Shown here piece by piece: positions 41,662 to 49,830 of a DNA stretch of 64,000 bases. The position numbers and the translations under genes are program-made. The notes under the pieces were generated by a model. That model saw nothing but the letters and a program-made list of their open reading frames with translations. It was not told the DNA's origin and did not search any database. Numbering within the stretch: position 1 is the first letter of the stretch; every line of letters starts with the position of its first letter. The stretch covers positions 7,350 to 71,349 of the forward strand of contig CAVKRN010000006.1 of NCBI GenBank assembly GCA_963658695.1, read 5' to 3'. The stretch comes from CAG-791 sp963658695 (GTDB lineage Bacteria; Bacillota; Clostridia; Lachnospirales; Lachnospiraceae).

Positions 41662-43530
41662 ATGAGTAAGATAATTGGTATTGATTTGGGAACTACCAAT
41701 AGCTGCGTAGCAGTTATGGAAGGTGGACAGCCTACCGTTATTGCCAACAAGGAGGGCGCAAGAACAACCCCTTCTGTTGTGGCATTCACCAAGAATGGAG
41801 ATCGTCTGGTTGGTGAGCCGGCAAAGCGTCAGGCCGTTACCAATGCAGAGAACACAGTGGCATCCATTAAGAGAGATATGGGTACGGATAACGGTCGTAC
41901 CTTGAATGGCAAGAAGTACAGCCCGCAGCAGATTTCTGCAATGATTCTTCAGAAGCTGAAGGATGATGCGGAGAGCTACCTTGGCGAGAAGGTGACAGAG
42001 GCCGTTATTACGGTTCCTGCTTATTTCAACGATGCACAGCGTCAGGCTACAAAGGATGCCGGCAAGATTGCGGGACTGGATGTAAAGAGAATCATCAACG
42101 AGCCTACGGCTGCAGCACTGGCTTACGGTCTGGACAATGAGAAAGAGCAGAAGATCATGGTATACGACCTTGGCGGCGGTACCTTCGATGTTTCGATCAT
42201 TGAAATCGGCGACGGCGTCATCGAAGTACTTTCCACCAATGGTGATACGCACCTTGGCGGCGATGACTTTGATAACTGCATCATGAACTGGATGGTCAGC
42301 GAGTTCAAGGCCAAGGAAGGCGTTGACCTTTCCGGCGACAAGATGGCTATGCAGAGACTGAAGGAGGCTGCCGAGAAGGCTAAAAAGGAACTTTCCTCCG
42401 CAACGACAACCAACATCAATCTGCCGTTCATCACTGCTACGGCAGAAGGACCGAAGCATTTTGACATGGATCTGTCCCGTGCAAAGTTCGAGGATCTTAT
42501 CCGCGATCTTGTTGAGAAGACGGCAATTCCGGTGCAGAATGCAATGAAGGATGCCGGCCTTACCAACGCAGATCTTGGAAAGGTTCTGCTGGTAGGCGGA
42601 TCTACCAGAATTCCTTGCGTACAGGATAAGGTACAGCAGCTGACCGGCCATGAGCCGTCCAAGAGCCTCAACCCGGATGAGTGCGTTGCCATTGGTGCAG
42701 CCATTCAGGGCGGCAAACTTGCCGGCGACGCAGGTGCGGGGGATGTCCTCCTTCTGGATGTAACACCTCTGACACTGTCCATCGAGACCATGGGCGGCAT
42801 CGCAACGCCTTTGATCGAGCGCAATACCACCATCCCTACCAAGAAGAGCCAGATTTTCTCTACGGCAGCCGATAATCAGACAGCAGTGGATATCAACGTT
42901 CTCCAGGGTGAGCGTAAGTTTGCAAAGGACAACAAGTCTCTTGGACAGTTCCGTCTTGACGGAATCCCGCCTGCAATGAGAGGTGTTCCGCAGATCGAGG
43001 TTACCTTTGATATTGATGCCAACGGTATCGTAACCGTTGCAGCAAAGGACCTTGGAACCGGTAAGGAGCAGCACATCACCATCACCGGAGGCTCCAGCAT
43101 GTCGGATGATGACATCGAGAAGGCCATCAAGGATGCAAAAGAGTACGAGGCGCAGGACAAGAAGCGTAAGGAAGCCATTGATGCGAGAAATGACGCGGAT
43201 TCGGCGGTGTTCCAGATTGAGAAGGCACTGAAAGAGGCAGGAGATAAGGTGGATGCCTCCAATAAGGCAACGGTTGAGGCAGATCTTTCCGAGCTGAAGG
43301 CTGTGCTCGAGCGCACCAAGGACCAGCCTGACATCAGTGATGCAGATGTGGATGCACTCAAGTCCGGCAAGGAGAAGCTGATGAATGATTCTCAGCAGCT
43401 GTTCAATGCAATGTATCAGAACATGCAGCAGAATCAGGCAGCCGGCCAGCAGGCAGGTCAGGACCCGAACATGGGCGGCCAGCAGGCAGGAGCCGATGAC
43501 GTTGTGGACGGTGATTATCGCGAGGTATAA
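41662..43530 (+). CDS. dnaK: Chaperone protein DnaK (Hsp70)
   Basis: A 622-residue Hsp70. The nucleotide-binding domain starts IIGIDLGTTNSCVAVMEGG and includes MVYDLGGGTFDVSI and VLLVGGSTRIPCVQ; the substrate-binding domain begins near residue 360 (DVLLLDVTPLTLSIETMGG). A Gln/Gly-rich tail (MQQNQAAGQQAGQDPNMGGQ) follows. The ATG at 41662 with CGGAG eight bases upstream gives the canonical MSKIIGIDLG start; the GTG-initiated extension from 41623 is rejected. The 60 bp between dnaK stop and its hairpin separate it from dnaJ. Confidence 0.98.
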   Translation: MSKIIGIDLGTTNSCVAVMEGGQPTVIANKEGARTTPSVVAFTKNGDRLVGEPAKRQAVTNAENTVASIKRDMGTDNGRTLNGKKYSPQQISAMILQKLKDDAESYLGEKVTEAVITVPAYFNDAQRQATKDAGKIAGLDVKRIINEPTAAALAYGLDNEKEQKIMVYDLGGGTFDVSIIEIGDGVIEVLSTNGDTHLGGDDFDNCIMNWMVSEFKAKEGVDLSGDKMAMQRLKEAAEKAKKELSSATTTNINLPFITATAEGPKHFDMDLSRAKFEDLIRDLVEKTAIPVQNAMKDAGLTNADLGKVLLVGGSTRIPCVQDKVQQLTGHEPSKSLNPDECVAIGAAIQGGKLAGDAGAGDVLLLDVTPLTLSIETMGGIATPLIERNTTIPTKKSQIFSTAADNQTAVDINVLQGERKFAKDNKSLGQFRLDGIPPAMRGVPQIEVTFDIDANGIVTVAAKDLGTGKEQHITITGGSSMSDDDIEKAIKDAKEYEAQDKKRKEAIDARNDADSAVFQIEKALKEAGDKVDASNKATVEADLSELKAVLERTKDQPDISDADVDALKSGKEKLMNDSQQLFNAMYQNMQQNQAAGQQAGQDPNMGGQQAGADDVVDGDYREV

Positions 43531-43579
43531 TCCGGATGCACCGGCTTGCAATGAAGAGAACAATGCAATAAGATGATGA

Positions 43580-43607
43580 AGCCCGGGGCGGGAGACTGTC
43601 CCGGGTT
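43580..43607 (+). terminator. Hairpin between dnaK and dnaJ
   Basis: AGCCCGGG (43580-43587) pairs with CCCGGGTT (43600-43607), with further pairing inside. The downstream TGTGTCATG is not a T-run, so partial termination or mRNA processing is more likely than a full stop. Confidence 0.5.
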
Positions 43608-43624
43608 GTGTCATGTAAAATGAT

Positions 43625-43690
43625 ATCTGTTCAGCATCTGCCATTTTCAACGTGATTGCTTGCAGGCAAATGTACGATTGAAATTGGCGG
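43625..43690 (-). repeat. Repeat family B, copy 3 (inverted)
   Basis: In reverse complement this reads CCGCCAATTTCAATC, TTGCCTGCAAGCA, then TTGAAAATGGCAGATGCTGAACAGAT, matching copies 1 and 2 in order. It lies in the dnaK-dnaJ gap. The following segment ends GGTGCTGAATAGTTG (43726-43743), which resembles the tail of family A. Confidence 0.7.
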
Positions 43691-43762
43691 TCGAGGTGTA
43701 AGCACCACCGGATAGCCGCATCGAAGATGGGTGCTGAATAGTTGTAAGCAAAGGAAAACCGT

Positions 43763-44932
43763 ATGGCAGAGCAGAAACGAGATTATTATGAGGTACTGGG
43801 CGTAGATAAAAGCGCCACAGAAGATGAAATAAAGAAGGCATACCGCCAGTTGGCTAAAAAATACCATCCGGATGTAAACCCCAGCGAGGAAGCTGCTGCG
43901 AAGTTTAAAGAGGCATCGGAGGCATATGCTGTTCTGAGCGACGCCTCGAAGCGTCAGCAATATGATCAGTTTGGCCATGCGGCATTTGATGGATCCGGCG
44001 GCTATGGCGGCGGTGGATTTGACTTTAACGGCGCAGATTTCTCTGATATGTTCGGAGATATTTTCGGTGACATCTTTGGAGGCGGAAGAGCGCGCCAGAA
44101 TCCGAATGGACCGATGAAAGGGGCAAGCATTCGTACCAGCGTGCGGATCAGCTTCATGGAGTCGGTGTTCGGCGCAACCAAGACGCTGACGCTGAATCTC
44201 AAGGATCCTTGCCCGACCTGCAGCGGCACCGGCGCAAAACCGGGGACCAGCCCCAAGATGTGTCCGAAATGCGGCGGCAAGGGACAGGTGGTATATACGC
44301 AGCAGTCGTTTTTTGGCACGGTTCGCAATGTGCAGACCTGCCCTGGCTGCAGCGGCAGCGGAAAGATTATCGAAGAGAAGTGCTCCACCTGCGGAGGCAG
44401 CGGATATACGAGCAGCCGGAAGCAGATTGAGGTTACCATTCCGGCCGGTATACGCAGCGGAATGAGCGTGCGCATTTCGGAGAAGGGCGAACCTGGCATC
44501 AACGGAGGCCCGCGCGGCGACCTGATGGTAGAGGTTCTGGTGGAAGAGGATTCGAATTACTACCGTCAGGACAATGATCTGTATACGAACGTGACCATTT
44601 CTTATGCGATTGCGGCACTGGGCGGTTCGGTTGTGATTGATACCGTGGATGGCAAGGTGCTCTACGATGTAAAGGAAGGAACGCAGACCGGAACCAGAGT
44701 ACGACTGAAGGGAAAGGGAGTTCCCAGCCTTCAAAATAAGAATGTTCGCGGTGACCAGTATGTAACGCTGACGGTTGAAACTCCTTCGAAGCTGAACAAG
44801 GAAGCACGGGAGCTTCTGGAAAAATTCGATCAGCTGACGGGAGACAGCCTGCATGAGGCAGAACGTGTCGGATCATCGGGAGAGGCTCCCACGGAAACGG
44901 TAAAAGGAAAGCGCAAGAAATTCTGGAAGTAA
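43763..44932 (+). CDS. dnaJ: Chaperone protein DnaJ
   Basis: A 389-residue type I Hsp40. A J-domain with HPD (YHPDVNPSEEAAAKFKEASEAY), a Gly/Phe-rich linker (GGYGGGGFDFNG), four CxxCxGxG zinc motifs between residues 148 and 210 (CPTCSGTGA, CPKCGGKG, CPGCSGSG, CSTCGGSG), and the C-terminal substrate-binding domains are all present. AAAGGAAAACCGT leads the ATG. A long gap with hairpin and repeat (43531-43762) separates it from dnaK, so it may have reduced or independent expression. Confidence 0.97.
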   Translation: MAEQKRDYYEVLGVDKSATEDEIKKAYRQLAKKYHPDVNPSEEAAAKFKEASEAYAVLSDASKRQQYDQFGHAAFDGSGGYGGGGFDFNGADFSDMFGDIFGDIFGGGRARQNPNGPMKGASIRTSVRISFMESVFGATKTLTLNLKDPCPTCSGTGAKPGTSPKMCPKCGGKGQVVYTQQSFFGTVRNVQTCPGCSGSGKIIEEKCSTCGGSGYTSSRKQIEVTIPAGIRSGMSVRISEKGEPGINGGPRGDLMVEVLVEEDSNYYRQDNDLYTNVTISYAIAALGGSVVIDTVDGKVLYDVKEGTQTGTRVRLKGKGVPSLQNKNVRGDQYVTLTVETPSKLNKEARELLEKFDQLTGDSLHEAERVGSSGEAPTETVKGKRKKFWK

Positions 44933-44983
44933 CAGAAGTAAGATTCGGAAATCCGGCAGCAGGTCTGCGGTGAGGAGAAGCCT

Positions 44984-45982
44984 ATGAAATGGATGAGATT
45001 CCGCGTTCGGACAACGGCCGAGGCAGAGGATATTCTGGTCAGTACCATGCAGGACATTGGTCTGTATGGTGCACAGATTGAGGATCATGTGCCTCTGACC
45101 GCAAGAGAGAAGGAGCAGATGTTTGTGGATATTCTGCCCGAAGGCCCTGCTGACGATGGCAGTGCGGTTCTGAGCTTCTTTCTGGAGGAGACGGCAGACG
45201 GAAAGCTTCTGATTGATGGCAGTGAGAAAAAGCCGGAAGACATAAAGCACGAGATGGAGGAGCAGATTCGGGAACTTCGGCAATTCGGCGCGGATGTCGG
45301 CGACGGTGTTGTTACCATCGAAGAGACCGAGGATATCGACTGGGTCAACAACTGGAAGCAGTTCTTCCATCAATTCTGGATTGATGACATACTGGTGATT
45401 CCTTCCTGGGAAGAGCCGCAGGATGAGGAACGGCAACCGGCACTGACGTTCCATATTGATCCCGGGACAGCATTTGGAACCGGCGCACATGAGACGACTC
45501 AGCTGTGCATACGGCAGATCCGTGATCGTCTGACCGAGAAGACGCGTATCCTGGATGTGGGGACCGGGAGCGGGATTTTGTCGATTCTCTCGCTCATGTT
45601 GGGAGCGGCGGAAGCGGTAGGGACGGATCTTGATCCTTGCGCGGAGCCGGCAATTCAGGCCAATTTGGAGGCCAATCGGGTAGATCCGGACAAATTCCGT
45701 GTGATATTGGGAAATCTCATTGATGATGCTGCGGTGCAGCAAGCGGTTGGATATGAAGCGTATGATATTGTAGTGGCGAATATTCTTCCGGATGTGCTGC
45801 TTCCGTTGACACCGGCGGCCGTAAAGGCCTTGAAACCGGGCGGAATATACATTACCAGCGGGATTTTAGATGGCAAGCATGATCTTGTGGCGGATGCTAT
45901 GCGATCGGCGGGACTGAAGGTCCTTGGTGTAACGGCACAGGGCGAATGGCGGTGCGTGACCGGACAAAAGCTGGAGGCGTGA
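44984..45982 (+). CDS. prmA: Ribosomal protein L11 methyltransferase
   Basis: A 332-residue SAM-dependent methyltransferase that trimethylates lysines of L11. The SAM motif ILDVGTGSGILSILS near residue 187 is preceded by the family signature DPGTAFGTGAHETTQLC. The N-terminal 160 residues form the ribosome-recognition domain; they include the WVNNWKQFFHQFWI segment. It lies between dnaJ and rsmE, a common order in Firmicutes. GAGGAGA precedes the ATG at 44984. Confidence 0.95.
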   Translation: MKWMRFRVRTTAEAEDILVSTMQDIGLYGAQIEDHVPLTAREKEQMFVDILPEGPADDGSAVLSFFLEETADGKLLIDGSEKKPEDIKHEMEEQIRELRQFGADVGDGVVTIEETEDIDWVNNWKQFFHQFWIDDILVIPSWEEPQDEERQPALTFHIDPGTAFGTGAHETTQLCIRQIRDRLTEKTRILDVGTGSGILSILSLMLGAAEAVGTDLDPCAEPAIQANLEANRVDPDKFRVILGNLIDDAAVQQAVGYEAYDIVVANILPDVLLPLTPAAVKALKPGGIYITSGILDGKHDLVADAMRSAGLKVLGVTAQGEWRCVTGQKLEA

Positions 45983-45983
45983 T

Positions 45984-46730
45984 ATGCTGCATCTGTTTGC
46001 AACACCACAGGACACGGAGGGAGATCTTTTACGGATTACCGGGCCGGAGGTGAATCATATACGAAATGTTATGCGGCTGAAGCCCGGAGAAGAAATCAGC
46101 GTCAGCATGGGCGGAGACGGCAGAGAATATCGCTATGGAATAGAAGCCTTCGAGGCGGATGCGGTTCTGTGCCGCCTTCGCTTTGTTAAGGAAAAGGATG
46201 TGGAACTCCCGGTTAGAGTCCTTTTATTTCAGGGGATTCCAAAGTCCGATAAAATGGATATGATTGTGCAGAAGGCTGTGGAGCTTGGAGCTGCGGAGAT
46301 TATACCTGTCAGCATGGAGCGGTGCGTGGTGAAACTCGATGACGCAAAGGCATCCAAAAAGGTGAACCGTTGGCAAACCATTGCGGAATCGGCAGCATCC
46401 CAGTCAAGGCGAGGCATTGTTCCGACGGTCCACATGCCAATGAACATGAAAGAAGCGGTATCTTATGCACAGCAAACGACACAGCTTCGGGTGATCCCCT
46501 ATGAGCTGCAGGAAAACGACGGCTCTGCCAGAGAATATCTGGAAAGTATTCGGCCGGGACAGAGCATCAGCGTTTTTATTGGGCCGGAAGGCGGCTTTAC
46601 CAAAGAAGAGGTAGCTGTTGCCAGAGAAGCCGGTGTTCATCCGATTTCTCTCGGAAACCGGATACTTCGGACGGAGACGGCAGGACTGACTGTGCTGGCC
46701 TGGTTGATTTATATTACGGAAATCGGATGA
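45984..46730 (+). CDS. rsmE: 16S rRNA (uracil-1498-N3)-methyltransferase
   Basis: A 248-residue SPOUT methyltransferase. A PUA-like N-terminal domain (MLHLFATPQ... HIRNVMRLKPGEEIS) is followed by the SPOUT fold with the trefoil-knot motifs IGPEGGFTKEEV near residue 193 and LGNRILRTETAGL near residue 218. The start is one base after prmA stop, so they are co-translated. Confidence 0.95.
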   Translation: MLHLFATPQDTEGDLLRITGPEVNHIRNVMRLKPGEEISVSMGGDGREYRYGIEAFEADAVLCRLRFVKEKDVELPVRVLLFQGIPKSDKMDMIVQKAVELGAAEIIPVSMERCVVKLDDAKASKKVNRWQTIAESAASQSRRGIVPTVHMPMNMKEAVSYAQQTTQLRVIPYELQENDGSAREYLESIRPGQSISVFIGPEGGFTKEEVAVAREAGVHPISLGNRILRTETAGLTVLAWLIYITEIG

Positions 46731-46737
46731 TGTGATC

Positions 46738-47913
46738 ATGAGCGCAAAGAGAGAAATTTATCTGGACAATTCGGCGACCACCCGGGTCTTCCCGGAGGTT
46801 GCGCAGCTGATGAATACCATTTATCTGGAGGAATACGGCAATCCATCCAGCATGCATCATAAGGGCGTTGAGGCGGAAAATCGAATTCGCACGGCCAAGA
46901 AGACGCTGGCGGATATCCTCAAATGCAGCCCCCAGAATCTGTATTTTACCTCGTGCGGGACGGAATCGGACAACATTGCGTTGATCGGCGCGGCACGTGC
47001 GAACAAGCGCGGGGGCAAGCACCTTGTAACAACGCAGATCGAGCATCCGGCAATTCTGGAAACAATGAAATACCTGGAGACACAAGGGTATGAGGTGACG
47101 TATCTGCCGGTGGATCAAAACGGCTTGGTGCGGCCGGAAGAGGTGGAAGCTGCCGTGCGGGAGGATACCCTCCTGGTTTCGGTGATGCATACCAACAATG
47201 AGGTGGGGGCACTGGAACCCATTGACAAGATCGGGGAATGCATCAAGCGCAAGAATCCCCGGACACTGTTCCATGTAGACGCGGTACAAGGCTTTGGAAA
47301 GGCACAGATTTGCCCGAAGAAGCTTCATATTGATCTTCTGTCTGCAAGCGGACATAAAATTCATGCACCGAAAGGAATTGGACTCCTTTACGTTGGGGAT
47401 CATGTGAAAATCACCAACATTATGTATGGCGGCGGGCAGCAAAAGGGCCTGCGCAGCGGAACGGAGAATGTGGCAGGAATTGCAGGTATGGCTCTGGCGG
47501 CGCAGATGCTGTATGAGAATTTTGATGCGGAGATGGAAGCGCTGTATGGATTGAAACGCCGTTTTCTGGAGCAGGTGCTGCAGCTCGATGGTGTATGTGT
47601 AAATGCAATGAACGGACTGCAGGTTACACAAACTGCGCCGCACGTTGTAAGCTTATCCTTTGACGGCGTTCGCGCGGAGGTGCTTCTTCACGCATTAGAG
47701 GAGAAGGGGATCTATGTGTCGGCAGGGAGTGCCTGTGCCTCCAACCACCCCCACACCTCCGATACCTTGACGGCGATTGGGATTCCGGCAGAGCATCTCG
47801 ATTCCACATTGCGGTTCAGCCTTTCGGTGATGAATACACAAGAGGATGTGGATGCGGCAGCGGCAGCGTTGGGCGAGCTGCTCCCATTTTTGCGCAAATA
47901 TACCAGACAATAA
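46738..47913 (+). CDS. Cysteine desulfurase (NifS/IscS-like)
   Basis: A 391-residue PLP enzyme that mobilises sulfur from cysteine as a persulfide. PLP lysine in SASGHKIHAPKG near residue 205, sulfur-carrying Cys in SAGSACASNHPHT near 330, and EIYLDNSATT at the N-terminus are all clear. It is followed by thiI, so it is probably the sulfur donor for tRNA 4-thiouridine or thiazole, as in other Firmicutes with a nifZ-thiI pair. The ATG at 46738 is preferred to a GTG at 46732; both have weak ribosome sites. Confidence 0.93.
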   Translation: MSAKREIYLDNSATTRVFPEVAQLMNTIYLEEYGNPSSMHHKGVEAENRIRTAKKTLADILKCSPQNLYFTSCGTESDNIALIGAARANKRGGKHLVTTQIEHPAILETMKYLETQGYEVTYLPVDQNGLVRPEEVEAAVREDTLLVSVMHTNNEVGALEPIDKIGECIKRKNPRTLFHVDAVQGFGKAQICPKKLHIDLLSASGHKIHAPKGIGLLYVGDHVKITNIMYGGGQQKGLRSGTENVAGIAGMALAAQMLYENFDAEMEALYGLKRRFLEQVLQLDGVCVNAMNGLQVTQTAPHVVSLSFDGVRAEVLLHALEEKGIYVSAGSACASNHPHTSDTLTAIGIPAEHLDSTLRFSLSVMNTQEDVDAAAAALGELLPFLRKYTRQ

Positions 47914-47977
47914 GCAATTCACCAGTTCATTCCTGTTGACGGATGGCAGATGTGGAACGGATACACGGAGAAATCAT

Positions 47978-49213
47978 ATGAAATATCATGCGTTTTTAAT
48001 CAAGTATGCGGAGATCGGAATCAAGGGGAAGAACCGCGGCATTTTTGAGGAGCAGCTGATCAATCAGATTCGAATTGCACTCAAACGCTGCGAGGGACAT
48101 TTTACCATTGACCGAACGAGCGGACGTATCTTCGTGAACTGTTTAAGCGAGTATGATTACGAGGAGGTTGTGCAGAATCTTAGCCGCGTTTTTGGTATCG
48201 TTGGAATCTGTCCGACCGTGATCATGCCGGTTGTCCCGGTAGAAGAGCTTCGAAAGGCGGCCGGAGATTTCTTTGGCATGGAATATGAGAACCGGAATGT
48301 GTCCTTTAAGGTTCACACAAGGCGTCTTGCGAAGAGCTATCCGATGGAATCAATGGAGCTGAATGCGGAAATCGGCGAAGAGATTCTCACGCGTTTCCCG
48401 GAGTCCCATGTGGACGTTCATACGCCGGAGGTGCTTCTGAATGTAGAAATTCGGGAGAGAATCTATCTGTATTCTCATATTCTGCCGGGACCGGGAGGGC
48501 TTCCGGTCGGGTGCAGCGGAAAAGCGATGCTCCTTCTTTCCGGCGGCATCGATTCGCCGGTGGCAGGATGGATGTGCGCAAAGCGCGGCTTGAAGCTGGA
48601 TGCAACCTATTTTAACGCGCCGCCATATACAAGCGAGCGCGCCTTGCAGAAGGTGATTGATCTGGCTTCCATTGTGGCCAGGTATACGGGACCGATCTAT
48701 CTGCATAATATTAATTTCACGGAAATTCAGTTGTACATCTATGAGAAATGCCCGCACGATGAGCTGACCATCATTATGCGCCGCTATATGATGCGCATTG
48801 CGGAACTGATTGCGAAAAGAACAGAGTGCGAAGCACTGATTACCGGGGAAAGCATCGGACAGGTTGCCTCCCAGACAACGCGAAGCCTCGGAGTTACCAA
48901 TGCCGTGTGCACATTGCCGGTTTTCCGCCCGCTGATTGCCTTCGATAAGGAAGACATTATTACAATTTCCAAGAAAATCGAGACCTACGATACTTCCATT
49001 CAGCCCTATGAGGACTGCTGCACTATCTTTGTGGCCAAGCATCCGGTGACCAAGCCGCTGCTGGGCGTCATTGAGCAGCATGAGCACAATCTGGACGATA
49101 AAATTGAGGAGATGGTGCAGCGCGCGCTGGATACAGACGAGATTCTTGTGGTCAGTCAGGACGGTGTGCGCCGTCTGAAGGAACGCGAGGATTCACTGCA
49201 GCCGGGGATGTGA
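47978..49213 (+). CDS. thiI: tRNA sulfurtransferase (4-thiouridine synthase) ThiI
   Basis: A 411-residue enzyme that adenylates U8 of tRNA and replaces O4 with sulfur. An N-terminal ferredoxin-like domain, a THUMP domain (about 60-165) and a PP-loop ATPase (LLSGGIDSPVAGWM near residue 190) are in order. As in most Firmicutes it lacks the C-terminal rhodanese domain, so it relies on the preceding cysteine desulfurase for sulfur. GGAG seven bases before the ATG at 47978 sets the start. Confidence 0.95.
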   Translation: MKYHAFLIKYAEIGIKGKNRGIFEEQLINQIRIALKRCEGHFTIDRTSGRIFVNCLSEYDYEEVVQNLSRVFGIVGICPTVIMPVVPVEELRKAAGDFFGMEYENRNVSFKVHTRRLAKSYPMESMELNAEIGEEILTRFPESHVDVHTPEVLLNVEIRERIYLYSHILPGPGGLPVGCSGKAMLLLSGGIDSPVAGWMCAKRGLKLDATYFNAPPYTSERALQKVIDLASIVARYTGPIYLHNINFTEIQLYIYEKCPHDELTIIMRRYMMRIAELIAKRTECEALITGESIGQVASQTTRSLGVTNAVCTLPVFRPLIAFDKEDIITISKKIETYDTSIQPYEDCCTIFVAKHPVTKPLLGVIEQHEHNLDDKIEEMVQRALDTDEILVVSQDGVRRLKEREDSLQPGM

Positions 49214-49223
49214 GTGACGGTTT

Positions 49224-49320
49224 AGTCCCTGACGATTTCAACATGAGCAAAAGGAAAGCTGCGCAGCAGTTTTGCGAATGGTGCTCTGAATAGTTACCAT
49301 GATTGAAGTCGTCAGGGGCT
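49224..49320 (+). repeat. Repeat family A, copy 3, enclosed by an 18-bp stem
   Basis: Outer arms AGTCCCTGACGATTTCAA (49224-49241) and 49303-49320 pair fully with two G-U pairs. Inside, CAT-GA-GCAAAA (49242-49252) faces TTTTGC-GA-ATG (49270-49280), repeating the tandem-GA loop of copy 2. The AGCTGCGCAGCAG apex and a GCTCTGAATAG tail are also conserved. Confidence 0.75.
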
Positions 49321-49331
49321 GAACGGATATA

Positions 49332-49360
49332 GAAAAAGCGGATGCCAAAGGCATCCGCTT
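49332..49360 (-). terminator. Terminator of the minus-strand HPr-like gene
   Basis: Perfect 11-bp arms AAGCGGATGCC (49336-49346) and GGCATCCGCTT (49350-49360). On the minus strand a TTTTTCT run follows. The right arm and its flank (GGCATCCGCTTGCTGAAT) recur at 49421-49438, where they form the end of the gene. Confidence 0.85.
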
Positions 49361-49429
49361 GCTGAATTTCGGTATAAAGTGCTACGCACGACGGAGTCGG
49401 ACTTAACATCCGGCAGGAGTGGCATCCGC

Positions 49430-49663
49430 TTACTGAATCAGGTACGGCTTCAGAACCGACATGATCTCCTCAACATTATCCTCTACGTGGATGTTCAGAT
49501 CGATGGGCTTGGAAAGATCAAGAGAGAAGATGCCCATGATGGACTTCGCATCAATGACATATCTTCCGGATACGAGGTCAAAGTCATAATCAAACTTCGT
49601 GATGTCGTTGACAAAGGATTTCACCTTATCGATGGAATTCAAAGAAATCTTAACTGTTTTCAA
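49430..49663 (-). CDS. Small HPr-like protein without the His15 site
   Basis: A 77-residue protein. Residues 35-50 read YVIDAKSIMGIFSLDL, the Ser46-region motif of HPr, with the candidate serine at 41. The His15 loop (GxHARP) is absent; the corresponding N-terminus is IDKVKSFVNDITKF. It resembles the short HPr-family proteins of Clostridia with no known function, and may bind HprK or catabolite-control partners. Translation starts at a TTG (49661-49663) preceded by AAAGGGGG six bases upstream; no ATG fits. It has its own promoter and a strong terminator. Confidence 0.82.
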   Translation of the reverse strand: MKTVKISLNSIDKVKSFVNDITKFDYDFDLVSGRYVIDAKSIMGIFSLDLSKPIDLNIHVEDNVEEIMSVLKPYLIQ

Positions 49664-49749
49664 AAGGAACCCCCTTTATCGTGCCTACGGCTCTCTCCGG
49701 AAATGCCGGGAATGCCGCTGAGATGTAAAATACTGCTTTTATACCGCTA

Positions 49750-49778
49750 ATAGTAATCATCCTGAATTGAAAAGTCAA
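49750..49778 (-). promoter_or_regulatory. Sigma-A promoter of the HPr-like gene
   Basis: On the minus strand TTGACT (49778-49773), a 17-bp spacer and TACTAT (49755-49750). The transcript would begin about 80 nt before the TTG start. Confidence 0.65.
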
Positions 49779-49830
49779 TGAGTTTGCATCGCTGTCTGGC
49801 GAGCGTACCGTAACCATAAGGAGTTGTGTG

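Noticed and set aside
41635..43650. A 671-codon open frame on the minus strand across dnaK
   Set aside because: It is a mirror of the dnaK coding sequence caused by codon bias; its translation has no domain pattern and dnaK itself is unambiguous.
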